Below, piece by piece: positions 1 to 4,817 of a stretch of DNA of 7,927 nt. The DNA lies in the NCBI GenBank assembly GCA_016205965.1, contig JACQSM010000022.1, positions 1-7,927 of the forward strand, in the 5' to 3' direction. The notes beneath the pieces are model-generated. The model was not told where the DNA came from. It saw only the letters and a program-made list of their open reading frames with translations, and searched no databases. Positions within the stretch are counted from its first letter, which is position 1. Each line of letters begins with the position of its first letter. The stretch is from Candidatus Uhrbacteria bacterium (lineage in GTDB: Bacteria; Patescibacteriota; Patescibacteriia; SG8-24). Both the position numbers and the translations under genes were made by a program.

Positions 1-420
1 CCCCTATCCCATGTTGCCAGCTCCGCAAGGAGCGCACTCTTGGGAGACTGCCTCGGATAACGGGGAGGAAGGTGGGGACGACGTCAAATCAGCATGGCCC
101 TTACGCCTTGGGCGACACACGTGTTACAATGGACAGTACAATGGGCCGCCAAGTCGCGAGACGGAGCTAATCCCATCAAAGCTGTTCTCAGTTCGGATTG
201 GAGTCTGCAATTCGACTCCATGAAGCCGGAATCGCTAGTAATCGTGCATCAGCCACGGCACGGTGAATACGTTCTCGGGTCTTGTACTCACCGCCCGTCA
301 CGCCAAGAGAGCTGGGGGTACCCGAAGGTACGCGATCGCGTGCCGAAGGTAAAACCAGTGATAGGGGCGAAGTCGTAACAAGGCAGCCCTAGCGGAAGCT
401 GGGGCTGGATCACCTCCTTT
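1..420 (+). rRNA. rrs: 16S ribosomal RNA, 3' part (5' end outside window)
   Basis: This is the last ~420 nt of a small-subunit rRNA; the rest lies left of the window. Recognisable blocks are the GAGGAAGGTGGGGACGACGT segment, the ACACACGTGTTACAATGG segment (113-132), the CACCGCCCGTCA segment ending at 300, and the decoding-site GAAGTCGTAACAAGG (369-383; A370 and A371 correspond to E. coli A1492/A1493). The helix 45 hairpin keeps its GGAA loop (394-397), the site dimethylated by KsgA. The gene ends with GGATCACCTCCTTT, so the anti-Shine-Dalgarno CCUCC (413-417) is intact. A300 corresponds to A1408. Base 288 is T where most bacteria have A (E. coli 1396), and the usual GTGCTACAATGG reads GTGTTACAATGG. 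The exact 3' end is set by similarity to other 16S genes. Several open frames run through it and are chance. Confidence 0.98.
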
Positions 421-434
421 CTAGGGAGTTGTAT

Positions 435-463
435 CATCGAGGAGCGCATATGCCTCCTCGATG
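435..463 (+). other. hairpin just after 16S rRNA
   Basis: Ten perfect base pairs (435-444 with 454-463) close a 9-nt loop that itself contains the palindrome GCATATGC. It sits 15 nt past the mature 16S end, so it may guide or protect 3' trailer processing. It is not followed by a T tract and is unlikely to be a terminator. Confidence 0.5.
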
Positions 464-502
464 CCACAGAGTCTCGTCCTCATACGAGATCTCCTAGGTC
501 GA

Positions 503-529
503 TTCGGTCCGACGCAAGTCGGAGCCGAA
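503..529 (+). other. GNRA-capped hairpin in 16S spacer
   Basis: Eleven base pairs (503-513 with 518-529) with a single bulged G at 524 and a GCAA tetraloop (514-517). The stable GNRA loop suggests selection for RNA structure, perhaps an RNase III or trailer-processing element. No T tract follows. Confidence 0.45.
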
Positions 530-571
530 CCTTGAATAGATAACGGTTCCCATCTCGATCATATTGTCTAA

Positions 572-673
572 GTTGGCAAGATATTGGACTGCAAACAGCG
601 AAGCGTTCCTCGACGTAGTGCAAGACTACGCCTTCGGAACGCTTCGCTGTTTTCGTCACAATCTCTTGCCAAC
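572..673 (+). terminator. large nested hairpin, possible 16S terminator
   Basis: The inner stem pairs 593-609 with 636-652 perfectly (17 bp), carries an apical 6-bp hairpin (614-619 with 625-630), and is followed by TTTT at 650-653. An outer stem pairs 572-586 with 659-673 (14 of 15 positions). The inner hairpin plus T tract could end the 16S transcript, which would agree with tRNA-Ile having its own promoter at 712-739. The short T tract and the outer stem are unusual for a plain terminator; a processing stem or a regulatory switch is the alternative. Confidence 0.5.
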
Positions 674-711
674 CTCGCGGCCAAGGCTGTTGGTGTTTTA
701 ACGGCTGAATC

Positions 712-739
712 TTGCCAAAATGAGACGGTGTGCTAAAGT
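712..739 (+). promoter_or_regulatory. possible promoter for tRNA-Ile
   Basis: TTGCCA (712-717) matches the -35 consensus at 5 of 6 positions. Sixteen bases later comes TAAAGT (734-739), 4 of 6 to the -10 consensus, preceded by TG at 731-732, which makes an extended -10 (TGCTAAAGT). A start near 746 would place the tRNA (780) about 34 nt into the transcript and include the left arm of the inverted repeat. Assigned by eye only. Confidence 0.4.
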
Positions 740-756
740 TCTTCCGTGAAGGAAGG

Positions 757-777
757 GATCGCCGCTTTCTGGTGGGC
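757..777 (+). repeat. inverted repeat, left arm (upstream of tRNA-Ile)
   Basis: These 21 bases are the reverse complement of 849-869 with one mismatch (760 against 866); the inner 17 bp (761-777 with 849-865) are perfect. The arm lies 2 nt before the tRNA and can pair with the tRNA's own 3' acceptor strand, discriminator and CCA. Confidence 0.9.
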
Positions 778-779
778 AG

Positions 780-856
780 GGGCGTGTAGCTCAGTTGGTT
801 AGAGCGTCACACTGATAATGTGAAGGTCGATGGTTCGACTCCATCCACGCCCACCA
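780..856 (+). tRNA. tRNA-Ile (anticodon GAU)
   Basis: A complete 77-nt cloverleaf. The acceptor stem pairs GGGCGTG (780-786) with CACGCCC (846-852), the anticodon stem TCACA/TGTGA closes the loop CTGATAA with anticodon GAT, and the T stem GATGG/CCATC closes TTCGACT. The discriminator A853 and CCA (854-856) are encoded. It decodes AUC and AUU. tRNA-Ile(GAU) in the 16S-23S spacer is the classical bacterial arrangement, yet here no tRNA-Ala or 23S rRNA follows; instead an MgtC-like gene begins 28 nt later. Its 3' end is part of an inverted repeat with 757-777. Confidence 0.97.
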
Positions 857-869
857 GAAAGCGGCTATC
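849..869 (+). repeat. inverted repeat, right arm (tRNA-Ile 3' end and trailer)
   Basis: This arm pairs with 757-777 at 20 of 21 positions. It covers the last four acceptor bases, the discriminator, CCA and 13 nt of trailer, so long-stem pairing and a folded acceptor stem exclude each other. Confidence 0.9.
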
Positions 870-884
870 GTTTAACGCCAACAT

Positions 885-1391
885 ATGGTCATCACGCACG
901 AAGAAGTCCTGATCCGGCTTCTCATCATCACCGTCCTTACGATGCTCATCGGCATGGAGCGGGAGTACCGCAACAAGCCGGCCGGTCTTCGGACCAACGT
1001 GATGGTCGGCATCGGCTCGACGCTGATGACGATCGCCTCGATCAAGGCGCTCGAACTTTTTCCTGAAAGCAAGACCGTGGATCCGACCCGCATCGCCGCC
1101 CAGATAATCACCGGCATCGGTTTCATCGGCGCCGGCGCGATCCTCCGGACCGAATCGAAATCCGGCGTCGTCGGCCTGACGACGGCCGCGACCTTGTGGG
1201 TCGTCAGCGGCCTGGGCATCGCCGTCGGCATGGGGATGTATTACGAGGCGGTGCTGGCCACCGGATTCGTGTTCCTGACCTTCTTCGTGATCAGCCGCTT
1301 CGTCTACACCATCCGCAAGTGGGCCACTGCGAACCCGCCGAAAGAGCTGCTCGAGGAGCGCCTGCCGCACAGCGGGACGAGAGAGCATTAG
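885..1391 (+). CDS. MgtC/SapB family membrane protein
   Basis: A 168-residue protein of the MgtC/SapB family, membrane proteins linked to magnesium homeostasis and, in pathogens, to ATP synthase control; the function in this organism is not known. Visible family signatures are ERE at 25-27, KPAGLRTN at 31-38, GIGFIGAGAI at 77-86 and GLTTAATLW at 97-105. Hydrophobic segments at about 8-24, 39-57, 70-87, 95-116 and 119-141 fit about five membrane helices. It ends with a short charged tail (144-168) and lacks the extra C-terminal soluble domain of longer MgtC proteins, so it is the short form. The ATG at 885 lies 28 nt after tRNA-Ile with no Shine-Dalgarno sequence, and co-transcription with that tRNA is likely. 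It ends in TAG, 59 nt before tRNA-Phe. Confidence 0.93.
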   Translation: MVITHEEVLIRLLIITVLTMLIGMEREYRNKPAGLRTNVMVGIGSTLMTIASIKALELFPESKTVDPTRIAAQIITGIGFIGAGAILRTESKSGVVGLTTAATLWVVSGLGIAVGMGMYYEAVLATGFVFLTFFVISRFVYTIRKWATANPPKELLEERLPHSGTREH

Positions 1392-1450
1392 CGTGAAGCG
1401 GCGAGACCTGTTTCCGGGCCAAGGGGCGACAGGCCCTGCCGCTGCACCTT

Positions 1451-1753
1451 GCCGAGGTAGCTCAGTGGTAGAGCGAAGGACTGAATTTCGGTCCGCTCCG
1501 CAGCAATGCGGAGGCAATAACCGGGTGAATTCGGGGAAACCCCGCCGCAAGGCCGGGCAATCCCGAGCCAAGATCGCGAGGGCGATGGGTCCGCGATAAG
1601 GTGTAGAGACTAGCAGGTGAGTCCCAACGATAATCCTGCGTTAGCGCCCGGCACCCCTTCGGGGTGATGATATAGTCCGATCCTTGGGGTAACCCAAGCA
1701 TGAGTAAAAGGAAAATCCTTGCGTCGCCAGTTCAATCCTGGCCCTCGGCACCA
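1451..1753 (+). tRNA. tRNA-Phe (anticodon GAA), interrupted by a group I intron
   Basis: The exons are 1451-1482 and 1711-1753, giving a 75-nt tRNA. The acceptor stem pairs GCCGAGG (1451-1457) with CCTCGGC (1743-1749); the D stem is GCTC/GAGC; the anticodon stem AAGGA (1476-1480) pairs with TCCTT (1716-1720); the T arm is GCCAG, TTCAATC, CTGGC; the discriminator is A1750 and CCA is 1751-1753. Once the intron is removed the anticodon loop reads CTGAAAA, anticodon GAA for phenylalanine. The 5' exon closely resembles intronless bacterial tRNA-Phe genes. Unspliced RNA cannot form a working anticodon loop, so this tRNA depends on splicing. No other tRNA-Phe is visible in the window. Confidence 0.96.
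1483..1710 (+). ncRNA. group I self-splicing intron in tRNA-Phe (228 nt, no ORF)
   Basis: The intron lies between U33 and G34. P1 pairs exon GGACU (1478-1482) with GGUCC (1490-1494), giving the required U·G at the 5' splice site (U1482·G1490). P10 pairs UUUC (1486-1489) with exon GAAA (1711-1714). P2 pairs 1496-1501 with 1508-1513. P4 pairs 1531-1535 with 1562-1566; P5 (1541-1557) is capped by GCAA. P7 pairs GACUA (1608-1612) with UAGUC (1673-1677), inside the classical AGAGACUA and GAUAUAGUCC core blocks. P8 is the hairpin 1652-1666. The last base is G1710 (omega G). I could not assign P3 with confidence. No homing endonuclease fits in this length. It most resembles the small tRNA introns of subgroup IC3, by core wording only. 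Confidence 0.93.
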
Positions 1754-1790
1754 TTGAAAGCCCGTGTTCTGCACGGGCTTTCAATTTATT
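1753..1790 (+). terminator. terminator after tRNA-Phe
   Basis: Thirteen perfect base pairs (1754-1766 with 1772-1784) and a 5-nt loop, followed by TTTATT, make a good intrinsic terminator. A further pair can form between A1753, the last base of CCA, and T1785, so the hairpin abuts the tRNA with no trailer between. It should end the transcript that carries mgtC and tRNA-Phe. Confidence 0.8.
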
Positions 1791-1822
1791 CGAACCCGCG
1801 ATACCATGGTCAGGCTATTCAT

Positions 1823-1897
1823 CGGGGCGTGGCCTAATGGTAAGGCACTTGGTTTGGGACCAAGGGATTGAGAGTTCGAATCTCTCCGCCCCGACCA
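1823..1897 (+). tRNA. tRNA-Pro (anticodon UGG)
   Basis: A complete 75-nt cloverleaf. The acceptor stem pairs CGGGGCG (1823-1829) with CGCCCCG (1887-1893), starting with the C1-G72 pair typical of bacterial tRNA-Pro. The D arm is GCC...GGC; the anticodon stem CTTGG/CCAAG holds the loop TTTGGGA with anticodon TGG; the T stem GAGAG/CTCTC holds TTCGAAT. Discriminator A1894 and CCA (1895-1897) are encoded. Only 32 nt separate it from the T-rich tail of the preceding terminator (which ends at 1790), and I see no clear promoter there, so expression by read-through is possible. A coding gene starts 6 nt after its CCA. Confidence 0.96.
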
Positions 1898-1903
1898 ACG
1901 TTT

Positions 1904-2521
1904 ATGACACTGTCGAGGTATCATCAAAATTATCTCCGGCGCTCCGATGAAGATCTGGCTCGGCGCGCCGAGGCAAAAAAAATCGAGCTGGCGAAGATAC
2001 TCGACGCCGTCGACTTCCGTCCCGGACACGTCCCCGTTCGCGTTGCCGTGCTGGGATGCGCTGATCCGCGTTTCGTAGGCCACCACAAACGGATGTTCGA
2101 AGCGGCCTTCAAGAAGGATGTCGAATTGACCACCTTCGACATCGAAGCGGAGCATCTAAAGGACGAGGAGGGCGCGGTGCAGCACGACATCACCACCGCT
2201 CTCCCCAACCCGCCCTACGACGTCGCTTTCGGACATGTCGTCCTGAAGTTCATCGAGACGGAAAAACAATGGGACGTGTTGCGAAACTCATTTGATGCGC
2301 TCCGATCGCCCGGTCTCGCCATTCACGTCTTTGATGAAGAAGATGTGACGATGCAACTGCCGAATCAGCCGGACGGATACTGGTCGGTGCCTATCGAGAG
2401 ATGGAAGAAGGCCTTGGAAAAAGACGGCATCATCTATCGAGAACTTCACTGGAGCATCGACATCGGGGGACCGAGTCCGATTCGAGGAATCAAAGGCGGC
2501 GCATTGGTTCTGATAAAATAG
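1904..2521 (+). CDS. SAM-dependent methyltransferase-like protein
   Basis: A 205-residue protein that looks like a class I (Rossmann-fold) S-adenosylmethionine methyltransferase. Residues 48-57 (VAVLGCADPR) fit motif I, the strand and loop that hold SAM; 78-84 (FDIEAEH) fit the acidic residue that binds the ribose; HDIT at 94-97 followed by PYDVAFGHVVL at 104-114 fits the later core strands. The substrate cannot be told; the N-terminal ~40 residues are charged and helical. I start it at ATG 1904, 6 nt after tRNA-Pro, because an in-frame ATG at 1868 lies inside the tRNA. No Shine-Dalgarno sequence exists, since the tRNA fills the upstream space. It ends with TAG 6 nt before tRNA-Gly, so it is probably carried on a tRNA-mRNA-tRNA transcript. 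Family call moderate, function unknown. Confidence 0.75.
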   Translation: MTLSRYHQNYLRRSDEDLARRAEAKKIELAKILDAVDFRPGHVPVRVAVLGCADPRFVGHHKRMFEAAFKKDVELTTFDIEAEHLKDEEGAVQHDITTALPNPPYDVAFGHVVLKFIETEKQWDVLRNSFDALRSPGLAIHVFDEEDVTMQLPNQPDGYWSVPIERWKKALEKDGIIYRELHWSIDIGGPSPIRGIKGGALVLIK

Positions 2522-2527
2522 GTTCGT

Positions 2528-2601
2528 GCGGGTGTAGCTTAATGGTAGAGCTCGGGTTTTCCAAACCTGCGACGAGGGTTCGATTCCCTTCGCCCGCTCC
2601 A
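2528..2601 (+). tRNA. tRNA-Gly (anticodon UCC)
   Basis: A complete 74-nt cloverleaf. The acceptor stem pairs GCGGGTG (2528-2534) with CGCCCGC (2591-2597), with one T·G pair. The anticodon stem CGGGT/ACCTG has one G·T pair and holds TTTCCAA with anticodon TCC. The T stem GAGGG/CCCTT (G·T at its outer end) holds TTCGATT. Discriminator U2598 is the usual tRNA-Gly base, and CCA is 2599-2601. It follows the methyltransferase stop codon by 6 nt and is followed at once by a terminator. Confidence 0.95.
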
Positions 2602-2638
2602 ACGAAAAGGCCGGACACGGCGTCCGGCTTTTTCGTTT
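2601..2638. terminator. bidirectional terminator between tRNA-Gly and galT
   Basis: Sixteen base pairs (2601-2616 with 2622-2637, one G·T) with a 5-nt loop. On the plus strand the stem ends in a run of T (2629-2633); on the minus strand the complement also provides a T run (opposite 2605-2608). It lies between two convergent transcripts, tRNA-Gly on plus and galT on minus (stop at 2642), and probably ends both. Its 5' arm starts at the last A of the tRNA's CCA. Confidence 0.85.
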
Positions 2639-2641
2639 CGG

Positions 2642-3547
2642 CTATTCCCCCATCGCTTTTCGATAATGCTTGGCGGCGTCTTCAGGCGGAACCGGATTGA
2701 TGATGATCCCCGAGCCGATTTCGACGCCGGCCCAGGTCGAGCCGCGCGGCGTGATCTTCATGTAGAGATGCTGGTCATTGTCCTCGATGACCTGATGGAA
2801 ATAATAGTTGTAAGGCAGGCCGAGGGCGGAAATGGCCTCAAGGGCGCCTTTCAACACCTTGGCCCATTCGCGCTTTTCAAGGTCGTTGGCGTCGGTGATA
2901 TTGTCGAAGTGCCGGCGCGGCAGGATCCAGAGTTCATAATTGTGCATCGAGGCGTACGGCGTGAACGCGACCACGTGCTCGCCGGCGTAGACGCGGCGCG
3001 GTCCTCGGGACTCGGCGGCGAGGATGTCGCAGTAGACGCAAGTCCCGCGTTTGAGACGGTATTCGAAAACCTTTTCGGACTTTTCGAGAAGATGCGGCGG
3101 AATGAAATCGGTCGAGAAAATCTGCGAATGCGCATGGCTCATCGAAGCCCCGGCCCGGCCGCCGTTATTTTTGAAAATCATGATGTACTGGACCTTCGGA
3201 TCTTCGGACAAGGCGGCCGTGCGAGCGGCATAAACGTCGAGAACCTCGGCGATGCGGTCCTCCGACATATCCTCAAGATGCGTCCGGTGGTCGGGCGCCT
3301 CGACCACGATCTCTTGGATGCCGTAGGCCTTGGGGTTGATCTTCGTAACCGAAGGGAACTTGTTGGCTAAAACTTTGACCCGCCAATTATTTTTATCGCC
3401 GACGGTCATGATCGCCTTCTCGCGGCCGATCAACGGATCGCAAAACGCGCAGGCCGGCGCCGGACCCGTGGGACGATGCGCCCGCCGCGGCGCGACGATG
3501 ACGTATTTTTCCTGGATGTAGTCCTTGCGGATCTCGGAGCGTTTCAT
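2642..3547 (-). CDS. galT: galactose-1-phosphate uridylyltransferase family protein
   Basis: A 301-residue protein of the GalT branch of the HIT superfamily. GalT moves UMP between UDP-glucose and galactose-1-phosphate in the Leloir pathway through a uridylyl-histidine intermediate. The signature HAHSQ (138-142) corresponds to HPHGQ of E. coli GalT, making H140 the likely nucleophile; it follows NNGGRAGAS (127-135), as in the family. CAFC (33-36) and CVYC (170-173) look like metal ligands, one in each of the two HIT-like halves, and a second-half His lies in YFHQ (249-252). The length is near that of short bacterial GalT proteins. Alanine replaces proline between the two histidines, so a related nucleotidyl transferase or phosphorylase is possible. 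ATG 3547 overlaps the ruvC stop (ATGA), implying translational coupling. No galK or galE is in view. Confidence 0.82.
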   Translation of the reverse strand: MKRSEIRKDYIQEKYVIVAPRRAHRPTGPAPACAFCDPLIGREKAIMTVGDKNNWRVKVLANKFPSVTKINPKAYGIQEIVVEAPDHRTHLEDMSEDRIAEVLDVYAARTAALSEDPKVQYIMIFKNNGGRAGASMSHAHSQIFSTDFIPPHLLEKSEKVFEYRLKRGTCVYCDILAAESRGPRRVYAGEHVVAFTPYASMHNYELWILPRRHFDNITDANDLEKREWAKVLKGALEAISALGLPYNYYFHQVIEDNDQHLYMKITPRGSTWAGVEIGSGIIINPVPPEDAAKHYRKAMGE

Positions 3548-4047
3548 AGTCTGTCTTCGGCGACCCTCGTCATAATGCGCGAATGGGCGATGGTCAGGGC
3601 CAGCGCCAGGGCATCGGCGGCGTCGTCAGGCTTAGGGATCTCTTTTAGGCCGAGAAGGGTCATGACCATCTTCTGGACCTGGGTCTTGGCTGCGGTTCCG
3701 TGGCTGCAAACGGCCAACTTCACGTCGGAAGGGTTGTATTCGACGCAGGGCACGGCTGTCTGGGCCAGGCACAGGCGGATCACGCCCCGGGCTTCGGTCA
3801 CGATCGAGGCGGTCTTCACGTTTTTAGAAAAATAGACGCGCTCGAGGGCCGCCTGGGACGGCCGATACTTCGCGATGACCGCGTTGAGCTCGCGGGCAAG
3901 CGCCAACAAACGCGCCGCCGGGTCGGCGCCGGCCGGCGTCCGAATGCTGCCATAGGCCAGGCAGCGGTCACCGCCCGGCAAGGCGGCGACAACGCCGTAG
4001 CCGGTATCGGCGATGCCGGGATCGATGCCGAGATAGATTGCGGACAT
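3544..4047 (-). CDS. ruvC: Holliday junction endonuclease RuvC
   Basis: A 167-residue protein of the usual RuvC length (~170). RuvC is the dimeric, metal-dependent nuclease that cuts four-way junctions after RuvAB branch migration. The RNase H-like fold is clear: GIDPG (7-11) with catalytic D9, ALERVYF (67-73) with E69, and DDAADALA (141-148) with D142 and D145, matching the E. coli tetrad D7, E66, D138, D141. The stretch GTAAKTQVQKMV (117-128) matches the conserved helix before the last acidic pair. It lies 9 nt after yebC, the common bacterial neighbour, and its stop overlaps the galT start. AAGG at 6-7 nt before the ATG is the only Shine-Dalgarno-like sequence near a start in this cluster. 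ruvA and ruvB are not in the window. Confidence 0.96.
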   Translation of the reverse strand: MSAIYLGIDPGIADTGYGVVAALPGGDRCLAYGSIRTPAGADPAARLLALARELNAVIAKYRPSQAALERVYFSKNVKTASIVTEARGVIRLCLAQTAVPCVEYNPSDVKLAVCSHGTAAKTQVQKMVMTLLGLKEIPKPDDAADALALALTIAHSRIMTRVAEDRL

Positions 4048-4056
4048 GGCTAACCC

Positions 4057-4776
4057 TTATGCAAGGTTAGAATACACCGCGTTCACATCCTCGTCATCCT
4101 CGAGAGCCGCCAGCATTTCCACCAGATTTTCCTTGGCTTCAGCCTCGGGCCACGAAACTTTTTCCTTGGCGATCCATTCAATTTCGGCCGATGCCGCCTT
4201 CAAGCCGAGATTGTCGACGGCCTCCTTGAGCTTGGCCAGGCCGTCAGTGCCGCCAGTGACGGCCAATTCGCCGTCCTCCGATTGCATATCATCGGCGCCG
4301 GCATCGATCAGGGCCAGCTCTTCGGCCTCCGAAAGAGGCGACCACCGCTCGACCCGAATCACCCCTTTGGCATCGAACATCCATTTAACGGCCCCGACGC
4401 CGGCCATATTGCCGCCGTTAGCCGAAAAAGCGTGCTTGATGGTGCCGCTGGTGCGATTACGGTTGTCGGTCAAGGCCTCGACCAGGACGGCAACGCCGCC
4501 GGGTCCGAAGCCCTCGTAATAGACGGTCTCGATCTGTTCGCCGCCAGCCTCCCCGGCACCTTTCTTGATCGCCCTTTCGACGTTGTCTTTGGGCATGTTG
4601 GCGGCCCGAGCCTGTTCGACGGCCATACGCAATCGGAAGTTGAAATTCGGGTCTCCCCCGCCATCGCGGGCGGCGACGGTGATATTCTTGGCCAGCTTAG
4701 TGAATACGGCTCCCCGCTTCACGTCGGCGGGACCCTTGTGATGTTTGATTTTCGACCACTTGGAATGGCGGGACAT
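4057..4776 (-). CDS. yebC: YebC/TACO1 family translation or regulatory factor
   Basis: A 239-residue protein of the YebC/TACO1 family, near its usual length of ~240-250. The family was long annotated as transcriptional regulators; recent work on several members points to a role on the ribosome at difficult sequences such as proline runs. Visible family blocks are HSKWSKIKHHKG (4-15; the common start GHSKW reads RHSKW), FTKLAKNI (25-32), MPKDNVERAIKKG (61-73) and YEGFGPGGVAVLVEALTDNR (87-106). The C-terminal third is acidic. The ATG at 4776 gives the canonical N-terminus. No Shine-Dalgarno sequence precedes it, but a TAAAAT box lies 8 nt before the start codon. ruvC follows after 9 nt and the RelE-like gene ends 41 nt upstream. 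Confidence 0.96.
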   Translation of the reverse strand: MSRHSKWSKIKHHKGPADVKRGAVFTKLAKNITVAARDGGGDPNFNFRLRMAVEQARAANMPKDNVERAIKKGAGEAGGEQIETVYYEGFGPGGVAVLVEALTDNRNRTSGTIKHAFSANGGNMAGVGAVKWMFDAKGVIRVERWSPLSEAEELALIDAGADDMQSEDGELAVTGGTDGLAKLKEAVDNLGLKAASAEIEWIAKEKVSWPEAEAKENLVEMLAALEDDEDVNAVYSNLA

Positions 4777-4784
4777 AATGGGGC

Positions 4785-4790
4785 ATTTTA
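4785..4790 (-). promoter_or_regulatory. possible -10 box for a leaderless yebC transcript
   Basis: On the minus strand TAAAAT (5 of 6 to the -10 consensus) ends 8 nt before the yebC ATG, so a transcript from it would begin at or next to the start codon. I see no good -35 box at 16-18 nt. A small GGCC-loop-GGCC hairpin (4791-4802) sits just upstream. Confidence 0.3.
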
Positions 4791-4817
4791 GGCCTTCGGG
4801 CCGAAAGTCGCCAGCCG

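Larger units (their letters stand above)
421..779 (+). other. 16S to tRNA-Ile spacer, hairpin-rich, no gene
   Basis: This 359-nt gap holds no credible coding frame. From left to right I see a 10-bp hairpin (435-444 with 454-463), a 6-bp hairpin (472-477 with 484-489), a GNRA-capped stem (503-513 with 518-529, loop GCAA, one bulged G), a large nested hairpin (572-673), a promoter-like pair (712-739) and the left arm of an inverted repeat that surrounds tRNA-Ile (757-777). Part of it should be the 3' strand of the 16S processing stem, but its partner lies upstream of the window so this cannot be tested here. I see no boxA-type antitermination sequence. Confidence 0.7.

Noticed and set aside
11..378. 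Two open frames inside the 16S region
   Set aside because: The sequence is ribosomal RNA; the frames are chance.
1392..1450. Weak pairing between mgtC and tRNA-Phe as a terminator (AGCGGC with GCCGCT, CCTGT with ACAGG)
   Set aside because: Long loops, no T tract; nothing convincing, and co-transcription is more likely.
807..1571. A 254-codon minus-strand frame across tRNA-Ile, mgtC and tRNA-Phe
   Set aside because: It runs through two tRNA genes and the intron and is opposite a clear MgtC-family gene; no domain is visible.
1483..1710. A homing endonuclease inside the intron
   Set aside because: The 228-nt intron is almost fully used by core helices and no frame of useful length fits.
1868..1903. 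An upstream in-frame ATG for the methyltransferase-like gene
   Set aside because: It lies inside tRNA-Pro (anticodon stem side of the T arm); the next ATG at 1904 fits better.
2666..3370. A 234-codon plus-strand frame opposite galT
   Set aside because: Antisense shadow of a gene with a clear active-site motif.
4282..4791. A 169-codon plus-strand frame opposite yebC
   Set aside because: Antisense shadow of a well conserved family member.
4791..4802. GGCC hairpin with a TTCG loop upstream of yebC as a terminator of the toxin-antitoxin operon
   Set aside because: The stem is only 4 bp and no real T tract follows on the minus strand.
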